DNA from: Acidobacteriota bacterium
Lineage (GTDB): Bacteria > Acidobacteriota > Terriglobia > Terriglobales > Acidobacteriaceae
DNA length: 64,000 nucleotides
Reading direction: 5' to 3'
Assembly (NCBI GenBank): GCA_021813745.1
Contig: JAKAJO010000022.1
Location: 62,001 to 126,000 of the forward strand
Shown here: positions 57,528 through 64,000 of the stretch, piece after piece
Position numbering within the stretch: position 1 is the stretch's first letter
Layout of the letters: the number at the start of each line of letters is the position of its first letter
Program-made: the position numbers and the translations under genes
The notes under the pieces: generated by a model
Told to the model about the DNA's origin: nothing
Databases searched by the model: none
What the model saw: only the letters and a program-made list of their open reading frames with translations

Positions 57528-58424
57528 TTACTCAGGGCCGATGCACAACCACACCTCGTCGTCTTTTGGCCCACTTGGGTCTGCCGTGGGGTGCGGAATG
57601 ATCCCTACCGCACGAATAGCATTGATCAGCGCGTCGGCAAGGACAGGGTGAGGGGCAGGGCTGGCGTTGTGAACCACGACCATCACCCCGTGGAAGTCGG
57701 GACCGAGGAAGGTACCGGACCCGTTCACGGTAATCCCCGCCTTTTGAAAGGCAACTCCGAACTGGTTCCCCAGTCGGGAGCTTCTCGTATCGTTCATCAC
57801 ATGGATTGCGATATTCTTGCCAGCAAAGTTCTTCAACTGCGAGGCTATGAAATCCACCTGCACGTCGGTAAGGGAGGGCGCAACCTGCATCTGCTGCGCT
57901 ATTCCTTGCTGTTCCTGCGCAAGACCCTGCGTAAAAGTAGTCAGCTGTTGGTTTTTGCTCGCGAGGTCGGCTTCTACCTTCTTTTCCGTGCTTTCATGCT
58001 GCGCCAACTCGATGCGAAGTTGCGAGTTCTTCACGTTGGCGTCGGCGGCTGCCTTATTCGCATCTCCGGCTTGTTTGTTTGCGAGTCCCGCTGCTTTGTT
58101 TGCGTCTGCGGCCTCTTCGTTTGCTGCGGCAATTCGTTCGTCTGCGCTTTTCTCATAAGTTGCCAGTTGCACATCCTTCAAGTGGCTCACCACATTACCG
58201 AAGTGGATCGCACCGATGCTTCCAAGAAGGCAAATCAAAGCCGACGTAGCCCCTGCTATTTCCGACAAGAGGAAGAACTTTGCGTGCCTCCCAAGCGCAA
58301 CCGCGCGGGTCTCATAAACCACCCAGGCAGCGGTCAACACGGTAAAAACAGCGCCAGTGATGTAGAGAACGTTTGAAGTAGTCAACCACCATGAGGCAGA
58401 ATCAAGAGGTGAAGTTGTGGCCAT
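57528..58424 (-). CDS. Cargo: membrane-anchored coiled-coil protein of unknown function
   Basis: This 298-residue protein has two helices near the N terminus (about 20-40 LYITGAVFTVLTAAWVVYET and 50-72 FLLSEIAGATSALICLLGSI). An Ala/Asn/Asp/Lys-rich coiled coil follows (about 85-175) with near-repeats of ADANKAAGLANKQAGDANKA, then a C-terminal alpha/beta domain (about 185-298) including VDFIASQLKNFAGKNIAIHV and VMVVVHNASPAPHPVLADAL. I do not recognise the family. Start ATG 58424 has AGGAAGG upstream and lies in CCATGG, sharing bases with the start codon of the divergent small gene. The form (membrane anchor, long helix, soluble head) is that of a sensor or envelope protein. Confidence 0.72.
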   Translation of the reverse strand: MATTSPLDSASWWLTTSNVLYITGAVFTVLTAAWVVYETRAVALGRHAKFFLLSEIAGATSALICLLGSIGAIHFGNVVSHLKDVQLATYEKSADERIAAANEEAADANKAAGLANKQAGDANKAAADANVKNSQLRIELAQHESTEKKVEADLASKNQQLTTFTQGLAQEQQGIAQQMQVAPSLTDVQVDFIASQLKNFAGKNIAIHVMNDTRSSRLGNQFGVAFQKAGITVNGSGTFLGPDFHGVMVVVHNASPAPHPVLADALINAIRAVGIIPHPTADPSGPKDDEVWLCIGPE

Positions 58425-58539
58425 GGATACCTTCCTGCTAATCGCGGTGCTGGTGCTAGTCTGCGGCCTTGGCGTGTTTGTGGTTGCCTCCATACGGCTA
58501 GAGCGGTCGCACCGGAGCGAGCAGCGAAACAAAATGTGA
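58423..58539 (+). CDS. Cargo: 38-residue single-helix membrane protein
   Basis: This tiny ORF starts at ATG 58423 and encodes MDTFLLIAVLVLVCGLGVFV then a basic tail VASIRLERSHRSEQRNKM. The N-terminal 23 residues form one transmembrane helix, with the charged tail inside the cell. AGAGG lies eleven bases upstream. It is divergent from the coiled-coil gene, their ATG codons overlapping in a single CCATGG. The next small gene starts nine bases after its stop, suggesting a common message. It is too short for family assignment. Confidence 0.5.
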   Translation: MDTFLLIAVLVLVCGLGVFVVASIRLERSHRSEQRNKM

Positions 58540-58548
58540 GGTTTGTGA

Positions 58549-58716
58549 GTGGCGAAAATAACATACGAAGAAGGACTCGTTGCTGGCGAGAACTTTCAGA
58601 AGCTCGCTCAGGCCGTCTTTAAGGCTCCAAAGGTTGTGAATCCAAAGCGACAACCGAAGGCCCGCCCAGATTTAGACGGGCCATCGAAAAGGGGCAAACT
58701 TCAGCGGCCAAGTTGA
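58549..58716 (+). CDS. Cargo: 55-residue basic protein
   Basis: GTG 58549, with GAGG eight bases upstream, opens a frame encoding VAKITYEEGLVAGENFQKLA then QAVFKAPKVVNPKRQPKARP and ending in GKLQRPS. The first 25 residues form an amphipathic helix and the rest is Pro/Lys/Arg-rich and probably disordered, so nucleic-acid or protein binding is possible. It follows the 38-residue membrane protein after nine bases. The last 16 bp overlap the 3' end of the convergent Cys-containing small gene. Function unknown. Confidence 0.5.
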   Translation: MAKITYEEGLVAGENFQKLAQAVFKAPKVVNPKRQPKARPDLDGPSKRGKLQRPS

Positions 58717-58883
58717 TTGCGACGCGCACAGTCGTCGCAAAGCCGATAGCCATTCGTCCCTTGTTTCCGCTCCCATGAAGGAATATCTCTTCCGGGAGGG
58801 CAGTTGCCGTTATTGTGGTAGACCCGCTGGACTGCGGGCTTGTAGACTTCGTTTACGCTATAGAAGGGATATGTCCCTGCCAT
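58701..58883 (-). CDS. Cargo: small Cys-containing (zinc-binding-like) protein
   Basis: This 60-residue protein contains YHNNGNCPPGRDIPSWERKQ followed by GTNGYRLCDDCARRNQLGR. The spacing of NC...LCDDC and the GTNGYRLC block occur in many short unnamed bacterial proteins and suggest a metal-binding or redox-active fold with three Cys and one His. Start ATG 58883 gives MAGTYPFYSVNEVYKPAVQR. It overlaps the preceding convergent gene by 16 bp. Not related to transposition as far as can be seen. Confidence 0.6.
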   Translation of the reverse strand: MAGTYPFYSVNEVYKPAVQRVYHNNGNCPPGRDIPSWERKQGTNGYRLCDDCARRNQLGR

Positions 58884-59035
58884 TTGGTGCTACCTCGTGT
58901 TGTAGGCAACTCCGCCTACCGGTTAGTGCCAATGGTTCCTCCCTGGCTAGAGTGCAGGCACACTATTGCCGGGGAGGGGCCTTCCTGTCCCCATTGAGAC
59001 AGGGATACCCTGTGCGCGTCGCGCGCATATTTTGC

Positions 59036-59064
59036 TTGACTCTCGGGAGGTTGAGCGATACGCT
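59036..59064 (+). promoter_or_regulatory. Sigma-70-type promoter candidate in cargo
   Basis: TTGACT at 59036-59041 is five of six with the -35 consensus. After a 17-base spacer TACGCT (59059-59064) agrees with TATAAT at three positions only. Initiation would be near 59071, about 75 bases before a strong terminator. Confidence 0.4.
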
Positions 59065-59070
59065 CAAGAA

Positions 59071-59144
59071 GTCATAGGCTCCCAAAAGCCTAACAATGTT
59101 TCAGACCGAAGGTCGCTGCTACGAACAGCGGCCTTCCCCTTTTT
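59071..59144 (+). ncRNA. Candidate short RNA encoded in the transposon cargo
   Basis: This roughly 74-base transcript is predicted from the promoter-like boxes at 59036-59064 and the terminator at 59108-59144. The body contains a small hairpin AGGCT-CCCAAA-AGCCT near 59076-59091, then an unpaired AACAATGTTTCAGACC, then the terminator stem. This layout fits trans-acting sRNAs, but nothing shows transcription. Confidence 0.35.
59108..59144 (+). terminator. Strong intrinsic terminator in cargo
   Basis: GAAGGTCGCTG (59108-59118) pairs with CAGCGGCCTTC (59126-59136), 11 pairs including one G-U, with a seven-base loop. CCCTTTTT follows. It would end either the candidate short RNA or the plus-strand small cargo genes 58423-58716. 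Confidence 0.75.
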
Positions 59145-59410
59145 GGGGGATTCGGCCAATAGACCATCGTAGGCTCTAATACCCGAAGATTTCAAGAGAA
59201 ACCTTTAAGGAACCGGTGAAAATCCGGAAACTATCTGCTGGCGGGGTCGGATTTAGTGCGGCGTCTCTGGCCCCGTGCCGCCGTTCAGTGGAGCGAGTCT
59301 ATGTCCTTGCCCGTGAGTTCAGAGTAGGTCAGTCGCTTACCGGCAACTTGCGTCATAAGCAAAGCGAAGCGGTCCGTATCCGTCAGTCCGCACCCCTGCG
59401 GATGATCTTT

Positions 59411-59614
59411 CTAGCGATCTTTTCCCCAGCGAGAGCGCGCCGCAGCCTTAGCTATTTCCCTTCTTTTGGCTCTGGCGGGTCCGCCCTTCAATCCCCCGGC
59501 GCTGTGCGGATGCTGTCGGCGCTTCGAATCGCTCTCGGCATCTTCCACTTCACCAATTGCAATATCGACAATTAGCTTGGCGAGCTGGTTTGGATCGCGC
59601 GGGGGCTTCGGCAT
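59411..59614 (-). CDS. Cargo: small basic histone-H1-like or RNA-binding-like protein
   Basis: This 67-residue protein begins MPKPPRDPNQLAKLIVDIAI and ends in a basic tail AGGLKGGPARAKRREIAKAA with ARSRWGKDR. The GGLKGG-ARA-IAKAAARxRW pattern is widespread in short bacterial proteins annotated as histone H1-like or RNA-binding; similar copies often lie on mobile elements. It is likely to bind nucleic acid. It is the cargo gene nearest to tnsD, 238 bp away on the same strand. Confidence 0.7.
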   Translation of the reverse strand: MPKPPRDPNQLAKLIVDIAIGEVEDAESDSKRRQHPHSAGGLKGGPARAKRREIAKAAARSRWGKDR

Positions 59615-59852
59615 ACGTCAAGTGTCCCGCATCCGCCCCACTCGGCAACCCCTGTGGATTTCAAACTGAGACACTACCCGACGATTGCAAATGTAGCTGC
59701 TGCAAAACAGTCAATATAGGATTCAGAGCGGCTTCCCAAGCACTCAACGATTGACCCGTTCCGTCCATTCACATCACGCTGCAGGCCCTGATTTGAGTCA
59801 GGTATCGACGGAACACGTAGGAAAACTTGTAGACGGACTTTTCTACCGCTGG

Positions 59853-61667
59853 TCAAACCTGGTTTGCGGTTACGATTAGGAGATCTTCGACTTTTGCGGT
59901 GCATTGGTCTGGCAGACCTGCCAATCGGCGTAAGCGCCACACCTGGATTGGAAGTTCTTGCTTTAGCAATTCCTCGGCAGCCCAGATCACTCGGCGACAC
60001 TGAAAATCCTCCACACTTTCTGTCACTTGGGCGAGTAGAGCCACGCACAAGGGGAGCTTTTGAAGGCGTTTTTCCAACCAACCGGGCTGACCGAGAACGC
60101 GTTCGAGCGCAAGGCGGGTAATCTGCTGAGGCGGAGTCATCGTGCGCAACTGCATCGCCTCCTGCCTTAACGTCTGTGCCGTTTCGAGATCGATAGCCTG
60201 CCAATTTAGCAGCGGTTTGTTTGGCGTGTGGCGAGACGGTTTGGGAGGTTGAAGATCCAGCCAGTGACGATCATTGCGGAAAAGCCAAGCGTAGACCGCT
60301 GGGATGCTTCGGCGTAGCTGTTGCCGGGTCAGATCCGGAGCTGCGGCGCGTCCTCCCGTCCAAGCTGCACGCATATCTTCACGTTTAATCAGTGGCATTC
60401 GGCTACGCGCAGGGCGGCATTTCCAAGGCGTCTCCAGTCTAAGCAGATCCACATACCGTAGAACGGTGTTGCGATCGACATGAAGTTCGTGGGCCGCACC
60501 ACGCAGACTAGACCCGCCAGAGACTAATTCCCGCAGGCGCTGCTCGAAAATTGGTCCGAGATCTAGGATCTTGGCCCGGCTTCCTGCTTCTGGCGCAGTG
60601 CTGAATGCATATCCGCAAGAGCAGTGGAAGACACCAATTGTCTTGCCGCCCTCCCGATGCAGCTTGCACTCGGTAATCACCGGCTGGCCGCAATGTTCAG
60701 CAAGCGGGTTACGACAAGGCCAAGGTCCGTTGCCAAATGGATTAGTGAAATTGGTCAGGGGTAATGACTCTATCAGGAGACGGATCAAGATGTGCTGCAA
60801 CGGGGCGAATGCCTTGCGATGCTTACGAGAAATACCTTCCAGCCAATCGTCCGGCCTGACTTCCGGAAGTATTTCGATAATGGGGTGGAAGAGTGCTAAG
60901 TAAGCATCGCGCAAAGCAAGCTGATCAACTTGCGCGTTTCCGCGAGCCATACCGCGCTCTCTGAGAGCGACCTTAATCTCATGGCCCCAAGTTGCAAGGG
61001 GGCGGGCAACTGGCGGCGATTCCAATATGGCAGCACTAGCTTCAGCGATTTTCTGCAGCAGTTTGACTGCTTCAGGTTGGTTCACCCACCCGGGCAGCTG
61101 CGGATCAAGTGGGCAATTATATTCGTCTGCAAAAATGAATTCGTTCGGAGCGGCGAGATCCAGATTGATCGTGCTATCTACTATTGGCGTACCATGCTTG
61201 CGACAAACCAGCACACCAGGAAGCTGATGGTCACGTCGCCAGTAAAGCTCTCCGGGCTCTTGTAGCATTTCAGCTCTGCATAGCATGCAATAACGCAGCA
61301 TCGATGGCAATTGGATGTTGCTCGCAACCAGGCCAAGACGGACATGGAGCCCACCGGCATCAATGCCTTCTCCGCTGATCGATTGCAATGCCCAATTGCG
61401 AATCTCTTCTGGCTGATAAGCGGTCAAGTACGGAAGTAGAGTCGTCTCTATGGCCAATTGCCTCGCTTCAAGTCCTCGCGCCGTCGGAATGTTCGCCGCC
61501 AGCCGCCCGAGATTTGGCTGCAGGAAGGCCCCAGACCGGACGTTGCGATCGCCGAATAGATCATCAAGCAGGAGTTTGGGACTGACGGTGCCAGTATGAC
61601 ATCTCAAGCGGCCCAACACGCTGTAAAGCAATTCGCCTGAGTAAATCGCAGGAAAATAGGTGAGCAT
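59853..61667 (-). CDS. tnsD: TnsD-type target-selection protein (TniQ domain)
   Basis: TnsD proteins bind a fixed chromosomal site, in Tn7 the end of glmS, and bring in TnsC for insertion there. The 604-residue protein begins with the TniQ domain (YFPAIYSGELLYSVLGRLRC). A zinc site consists of Cys127, Cys130, Cys155 and His158 (RYCMLC ... VLVCRKHG). A second Cys cluster lies at about 330-370 (PCRNPLAEHCGQ and GVFHCSCGYAF), followed by a helix-turn-helix region (SLRGAAHELHVDRNTVLRYVDLL). It is about 100 residues longer than Tn7 TnsD. It follows tnsC by eight bases. The element's location at attTn7 fits this protein recognising glmS. Confidence 0.88.
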   Translation of the reverse strand: MLTYFPAIYSGELLYSVLGRLRCHTGTVSPKLLLDDLFGDRNVRSGAFLQPNLGRLAANIPTARGLEARQLAIETTLLPYLTAYQPEEIRNWALQSISGEGIDAGGLHVRLGLVASNIQLPSMLRYCMLCRAEMLQEPGELYWRRDHQLPGVLVCRKHGTPIVDSTINLDLAAPNEFIFADEYNCPLDPQLPGWVNQPEAVKLLQKIAEASAAILESPPVARPLATWGHEIKVALRERGMARGNAQVDQLALRDAYLALFHPIIEILPEVRPDDWLEGISRKHRKAFAPLQHILIRLLIESLPLTNFTNPFGNGPWPCRNPLAEHCGQPVITECKLHREGGKTIGVFHCSCGYAFSTAPEAGSRAKILDLGPIFEQRLRELVSGGSSLRGAAHELHVDRNTVLRYVDLLRLETPWKCRPARSRMPLIKREDMRAAWTGGRAAAPDLTRQQLRRSIPAVYAWLFRNDRHWLDLQPPKPSRHTPNKPLLNWQAIDLETAQTLRQEAMQLRTMTPPQQITRLALERVLGQPGWLEKRLQKLPLCVALLAQVTESVEDFQCRRVIWAAEELLKQELPIQVWRLRRLAGLPDQCTAKVEDLLIVTANQV

Positions 61668-61675
61668 GGTTTGAC

Positions 61676-63304
61676 CTATTCGCCTTTATACAACGGTGAC
61701 GGAGTAACAAGCCCGGCTCTGCTCAATGAGGCATGCGGAGATTGGTCTTGCATGCTGCCGGCGGCTACGACCCCTTCGAAACCAGATGAGGGCTTGTCTT
61801 TGAGCGGAGCGCTCTTTCTGTGCGGAGGCGATGCTGGTTTTGATGCGCGAGCGCTCTCATATAACTTCGTCGAGATCAGGCCAACAAGTTCCAATAATGA
61901 TGCTTCAGGATGTTCAGCTTGCGTCACTGTAGCCATTCGCTGAGCGAGGTCTTCGGCCAGTCCGAGTTCCTTCAATTTGGTCGCTAGGAGCTCTGTGGTC
62001 ACATCGTTGTGAGTGGCAGCTCTGGTGCTCGCTTGCGCTGATGTGGCGTCTGGTTCTAGGTGGTTTTGTGCAGCTAATAAAGCCTGCCCGACGTGATCTT
62101 CCAGCGGGCGCAGATCTGCATATTGAGCGATCCTTCTGCGTTTTCCAGATTTCAAAGCAGCGATCATCGGCGCGATGATCTTGAAATGGTCCCTGGCTAC
62201 GGCCTGGAATAGTGCGGCATCCATTATTTCTGACCGCTTGGTTTTGCGCGTCGCTCCCAGTTCCATCGCCCGCGCCTGGCCAAGCATGAACAGCTTGACA
62301 ACGATATCGATGATGCCCTGAGATTCCTCATACAAAACTTTGCGGATATCGTTTGTCAGCTCAGATTCTTCACGTGTCCACTGGTGGGCCCAGAGCGTAT
62401 CTACAAAATGGTCCCAGACTGGCCCCTGTGGAAGGCGCTCCCAGATGGCTGCTCCGAGCCCATTGGCCCGCCGTGCCTGTCTGAAGTCTCCTTGCAGAAT
62501 GCTCAGGGCCCCCATTGTGCCGATCAATACTACCGGGATGCCGATTGTGTTGATGAGCGTGACTAGGAAATTCAGGAGGGCCTCACGACCAACGCCTTTG
62601 GCAAGAGTCAAGTGTTGTAGCTCATCTACGATCAGTACTCCGAGAGCGTGACGATTCGCGATCTGCGCCATCTGTGTCATCATCAGATCGATTGAGTTGC
62701 GGCCATTCCCGTGACGTGGCAGAAAGTCACTGCCTATCAACAAGTCCATCTGCTGGAAGAAGTTCAAACACAACTGTCTTGGAGAGCCTCTGAATGGGCA
62801 GTCGATCTTCAACCAGACCACCTGCTTAAGGTCACAGAGTTCCGGATGTTTGATGACCTGGGGATAGTATTCCAGCACCCTGATTATGCCGGTGCTTTTT
62901 CCAGCGCCCGAGGCCCCCAGCAAAGCGAAGCCTTCTGCCGAGCTACGGACAGGATTGACTCCCGCTTGAAGATCTCTTGCTTCAATCCGTTCATATCCAT
63001 CACGCAGGCGCCGAACGTAATCAGTAGTTCGGGGATCGCGCGTGACATAGCCCTGTCGTAGCATTGTTGAGAATGCGGATTCCAATCGCAAGTGATGCTC
63101 GAGCGGAATGAAACAGCGGCGCAATCGGTAAAGGCATTGCAGCCGCAGATGTGCCGGGTAAAGGCGTTCTTCCGGTTTGAAAGCAGGCGGATCGTTTAGA
63201 AATGTCAGAGCGCGATGCATCGACATCTGGGGCGGGAGCCTACTAATGAAGAGATTGTCCTCATACTCGGGGAGCTGCGAAACATCAGACCGCGAATTCG
63301 TCAT
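61676..63304 (-). CDS. tnsC: TnsC-type AAA+ transposition regulator
   Basis: This 542-residue AAA+ ATPase links target selection with the transposase and gives target immunity. It has Walker A LLGASGAGKSTG (Lys136), Walker B GVLIVDELQHL (Asp/Glu 227-228), a sensor region IPVVLIGTMGAL and DFRQARRANGLG with the Arg residues. Length is close to Tn7 TnsC (555), unlike the shorter TniB. The N-terminal 110 residues likely contact TnsD or TnsA, and the C-terminal 100 are low in complexity (KPASPPHRKSAPLKD). Its start overlaps the tnsB stop by four bases. Confidence 0.9.
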   Translation of the reverse strand: MTNSRSDVSQLPEYEDNLFISRLPPQMSMHRALTFLNDPPAFKPEERLYPAHLRLQCLYRLRRCFIPLEHHLRLESAFSTMLRQGYVTRDPRTTDYVRRLRDGYERIEARDLQAGVNPVRSSAEGFALLGASGAGKSTGIIRVLEYYPQVIKHPELCDLKQVVWLKIDCPFRGSPRQLCLNFFQQMDLLIGSDFLPRHGNGRNSIDLMMTQMAQIANRHALGVLIVDELQHLTLAKGVGREALLNFLVTLINTIGIPVVLIGTMGALSILQGDFRQARRANGLGAAIWERLPQGPVWDHFVDTLWAHQWTREESELTNDIRKVLYEESQGIIDIVVKLFMLGQARAMELGATRKTKRSEIMDAALFQAVARDHFKIIAPMIAALKSGKRRRIAQYADLRPLEDHVGQALLAAQNHLEPDATSAQASTRAATHNDVTTELLATKLKELGLAEDLAQRMATVTQAEHPEASLLELVGLISTKLYESARASKPASPPHRKSAPLKDKPSSGFEGVVAAGSMQDQSPHASLSRAGLVTPSPLYKGE

Positions 63305-64000
63305 TCCTCAACCCCTTCTTCCGCGAAGCTCCGAAGAATCTCAGTGATGTCTGGCAAGCTATAGCTATCTGCTGGCGAGGCAGCTGTGAAGGGCTCCGTT
63401 TCTTCTTTTTCGGGCTTGCCGGGTTGTTCCGCGCGCACAGCGTCTCGCCTCTGCAATTCCTGTCGTTCGGCGCGCCGGTTGTCGCGAATCGCGCTAGTAC
63501 GTTCGCTGTCTGGTATACCCGAAACGTCAGGAGCCATGGCTTCCGCCTCGCGGATCACTGACTGCATTTGGTTGATGAGCGTGACTCGTCCCTGTGTCTG
63601 TTCCGGCCGAGCGGAGGAAGTTAGAGACCGCGCTTCCTGCCGGAGTTGGTCAATCTCCCAGAGGGTTTTCCCTTCGTGGATACGGCTGCGATCCGTGAGA
63701 GTGCAGGCAATGAAGTTGGGCTGTCCAGGCTCACCATGCAGCCAAACAGAATCCATGCAGCGGGGATCGTAAGAAATCTTGATCTTCCATGTACCCCTTT
63801 GCCTGGCCTTGTCAAACCAATGCTCATCTATCGCGAGAGGACATGAGTAGAAGCAACCCGCATAACGGATGCCGTGGCACGTAACCGTAGCTTCGTCAGA
63901 GGGCAACAGGCTGACACGTACTTGTTCCGCTGGGAAAGTGCGCAAACAGCCACCTCCGTGACCAATTCCCCATTCCCACATTTCGATTGGGACCGGCGTC
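63301..64000 (-). CDS. tnsB: TnsB-type transposase, C-terminal part (cut by window edge)
   Basis: TnsB is the DDE transposase that binds the end repeats and joins them to target DNA. Only the last 232 residues are visible. They include the C-terminal beta-barrel typical of Mu/TnsB transposases (VRVSLLPSDEATVTCHGIRY and WKIKISYDPRCMDSVWLH), then a long charged helix (about RRAERQELQRRDAVRAEQ) and the acidic tail that in Tn7 contacts TnsC. The catalytic domain is beyond the right edge; the frame is open there (TPVPIE before MWEWGIG). The four-base overlap with tnsC indicates an operon. Confidence 0.87.
   Translation of the reverse strand, partial: TPVPIEMWEWGIGHGGGCLRTFPAEQVRVSLLPSDEATVTCHGIRYAGCFYSCPLAIDEHWFDKARQRGTWKIKISYDPRCMDSVWLHGEPGQPNFIACTLTDRSRIHEGKTLWEIDQLRQEARSLTSSARPEQTQGRVTLINQMQSVIREAEAMAPDVSGIPDSERTSAIRDNRRAERQELQRRDAVRAEQPGKPEKEETEPFTAASPADSYSLPDITEILRSFAEEGVEE

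Larger units (their letters stand above)
58884..59410. other. Cargo intergenic region with candidate short RNA
   Basis: This 527-bp stretch has no convincing protein frame. Its notable content is a promoter-like sequence (59036-59064), two hairpins and a strong intrinsic terminator (59108-59144) on the plus strand. A plus-strand frame at 58966-59172 runs straight through that terminator and is therefore doubtful. Confidence 0.5.
57196..64000. mobile_element. Tn7-like transposon, glmS-proximal part (runs off the right edge)
   Basis: This 6.8-kb segment is defined by the TGT end next to glmS and by tnsD, tnsC and the 3' part of tnsB. From left to right it holds the end repeats, cargo genes (57528-59614) and tnsD-tnsC-tnsB on the minus strand. 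No tnsE is seen between tnsD and the end, and no cas gene is present in the visible part. TnsA and the far end should lie beyond 64000. In Tn7 the tnsA side is next to glmS and the operon reads away from it; here it reads toward glmS. Activity cannot be judged, but visible tns frames are intact. Confidence 0.82.

Noticed and set aside
58966-59172. 68-codon plus-strand frame
   Set aside because: Runs through a strong intrinsic terminator and has no recognisable product.
57196-64000. CRISPR-associated transposon
   Set aside because: No cas gene, repeat-spacer array or Cas12k/Cascade-like frame is visible, and a full-length TnsD with insertion at glmS already explains targeting. Cargo beyond 64000 cannot be judged.

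Overview
The window is about 64 kb of chromosome from a Gram-negative, flagellated, free-living bacterium, most probably an Acidobacteriota of the Terriglobia/Acidobacteriaceae group. Support for this comes from gene content: an ADOP-type MacB/FtsX permease, a fused LptF-LptG permease, a TIGR00282 phosphoesterase, an AtpZ-AtpI-AtpB gene order, periplasmic or secreted glycoside hydrolases (GH5, GH20), and many small secreted proteins with Ala-Gln signal cleavage sites. The taxonomic call is an inference from familiarity with these families; no search was run.

Layout. 1-1043: start of an ATP synthase operon (atpZ, atpI, 5' part of atpB) on the minus strand. 1131-6000: lysS, a TIGR00282 phosphoesterase and two secreted proteins. 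6332-9000: metY-metX, preceded by a tiny Met/Cys-rich leader peptide and an intrinsic terminator, which together look like a transcription attenuator. 9128-13700: PPC-domain and ABM-domain proteins, purB-TPR-ubiX, a glutaredoxin, a cupin, tadA. 13680-16357: a full arginine-to-putrescine route (pyruvoyl arginine decarboxylase, N-carbamoylputrescine amidase, agmatine deiminase). 17694-20111: icd-mdh of the TCA cycle. 20173-28308: hydrolase and Nudix pair, copper chaperone and copper ATPase, LptFG fusion, MsbA-like exporter. 28313-34099: flagellar cluster (fliS, fliD, flagellin with a sigma-28 promoter; flbD, motA, motB). 34156-49144: a mix of housekeeping genes (rlmN, pyrE, uvrC), an M16 protease, an OmpA-type lipoprotein, a peroxiredoxin next to a decayed IS5-type transposase, GH5, GH20, an aldo-keto reductase and a guanine deaminase. 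49366-57170: ADOP permease, tRNA-Ser(GCU), amino-acid permease, pyrophosphatase, purS, glmS.

57196-64000 (right edge): a Tn7-like transposon. Its end starts with TGT 25 bp after the glmS stop codon, the classical attTn7 position, and carries three abutting 20-bp repeats resembling TnsB-binding sites. Inside are small cargo genes of unknown function, a candidate short RNA, and tnsD, tnsC and the 3' part of tnsB, all on the minus strand. The other end and any tnsA are outside the window.

The two signals most worth following are the Met/Cys leader-peptide attenuator upstream of metY (8869-9000) and the Tn7-like element, whose tns operon faces glmS, opposite to Tn7 itself, and whose cargo is a set of very small genes.
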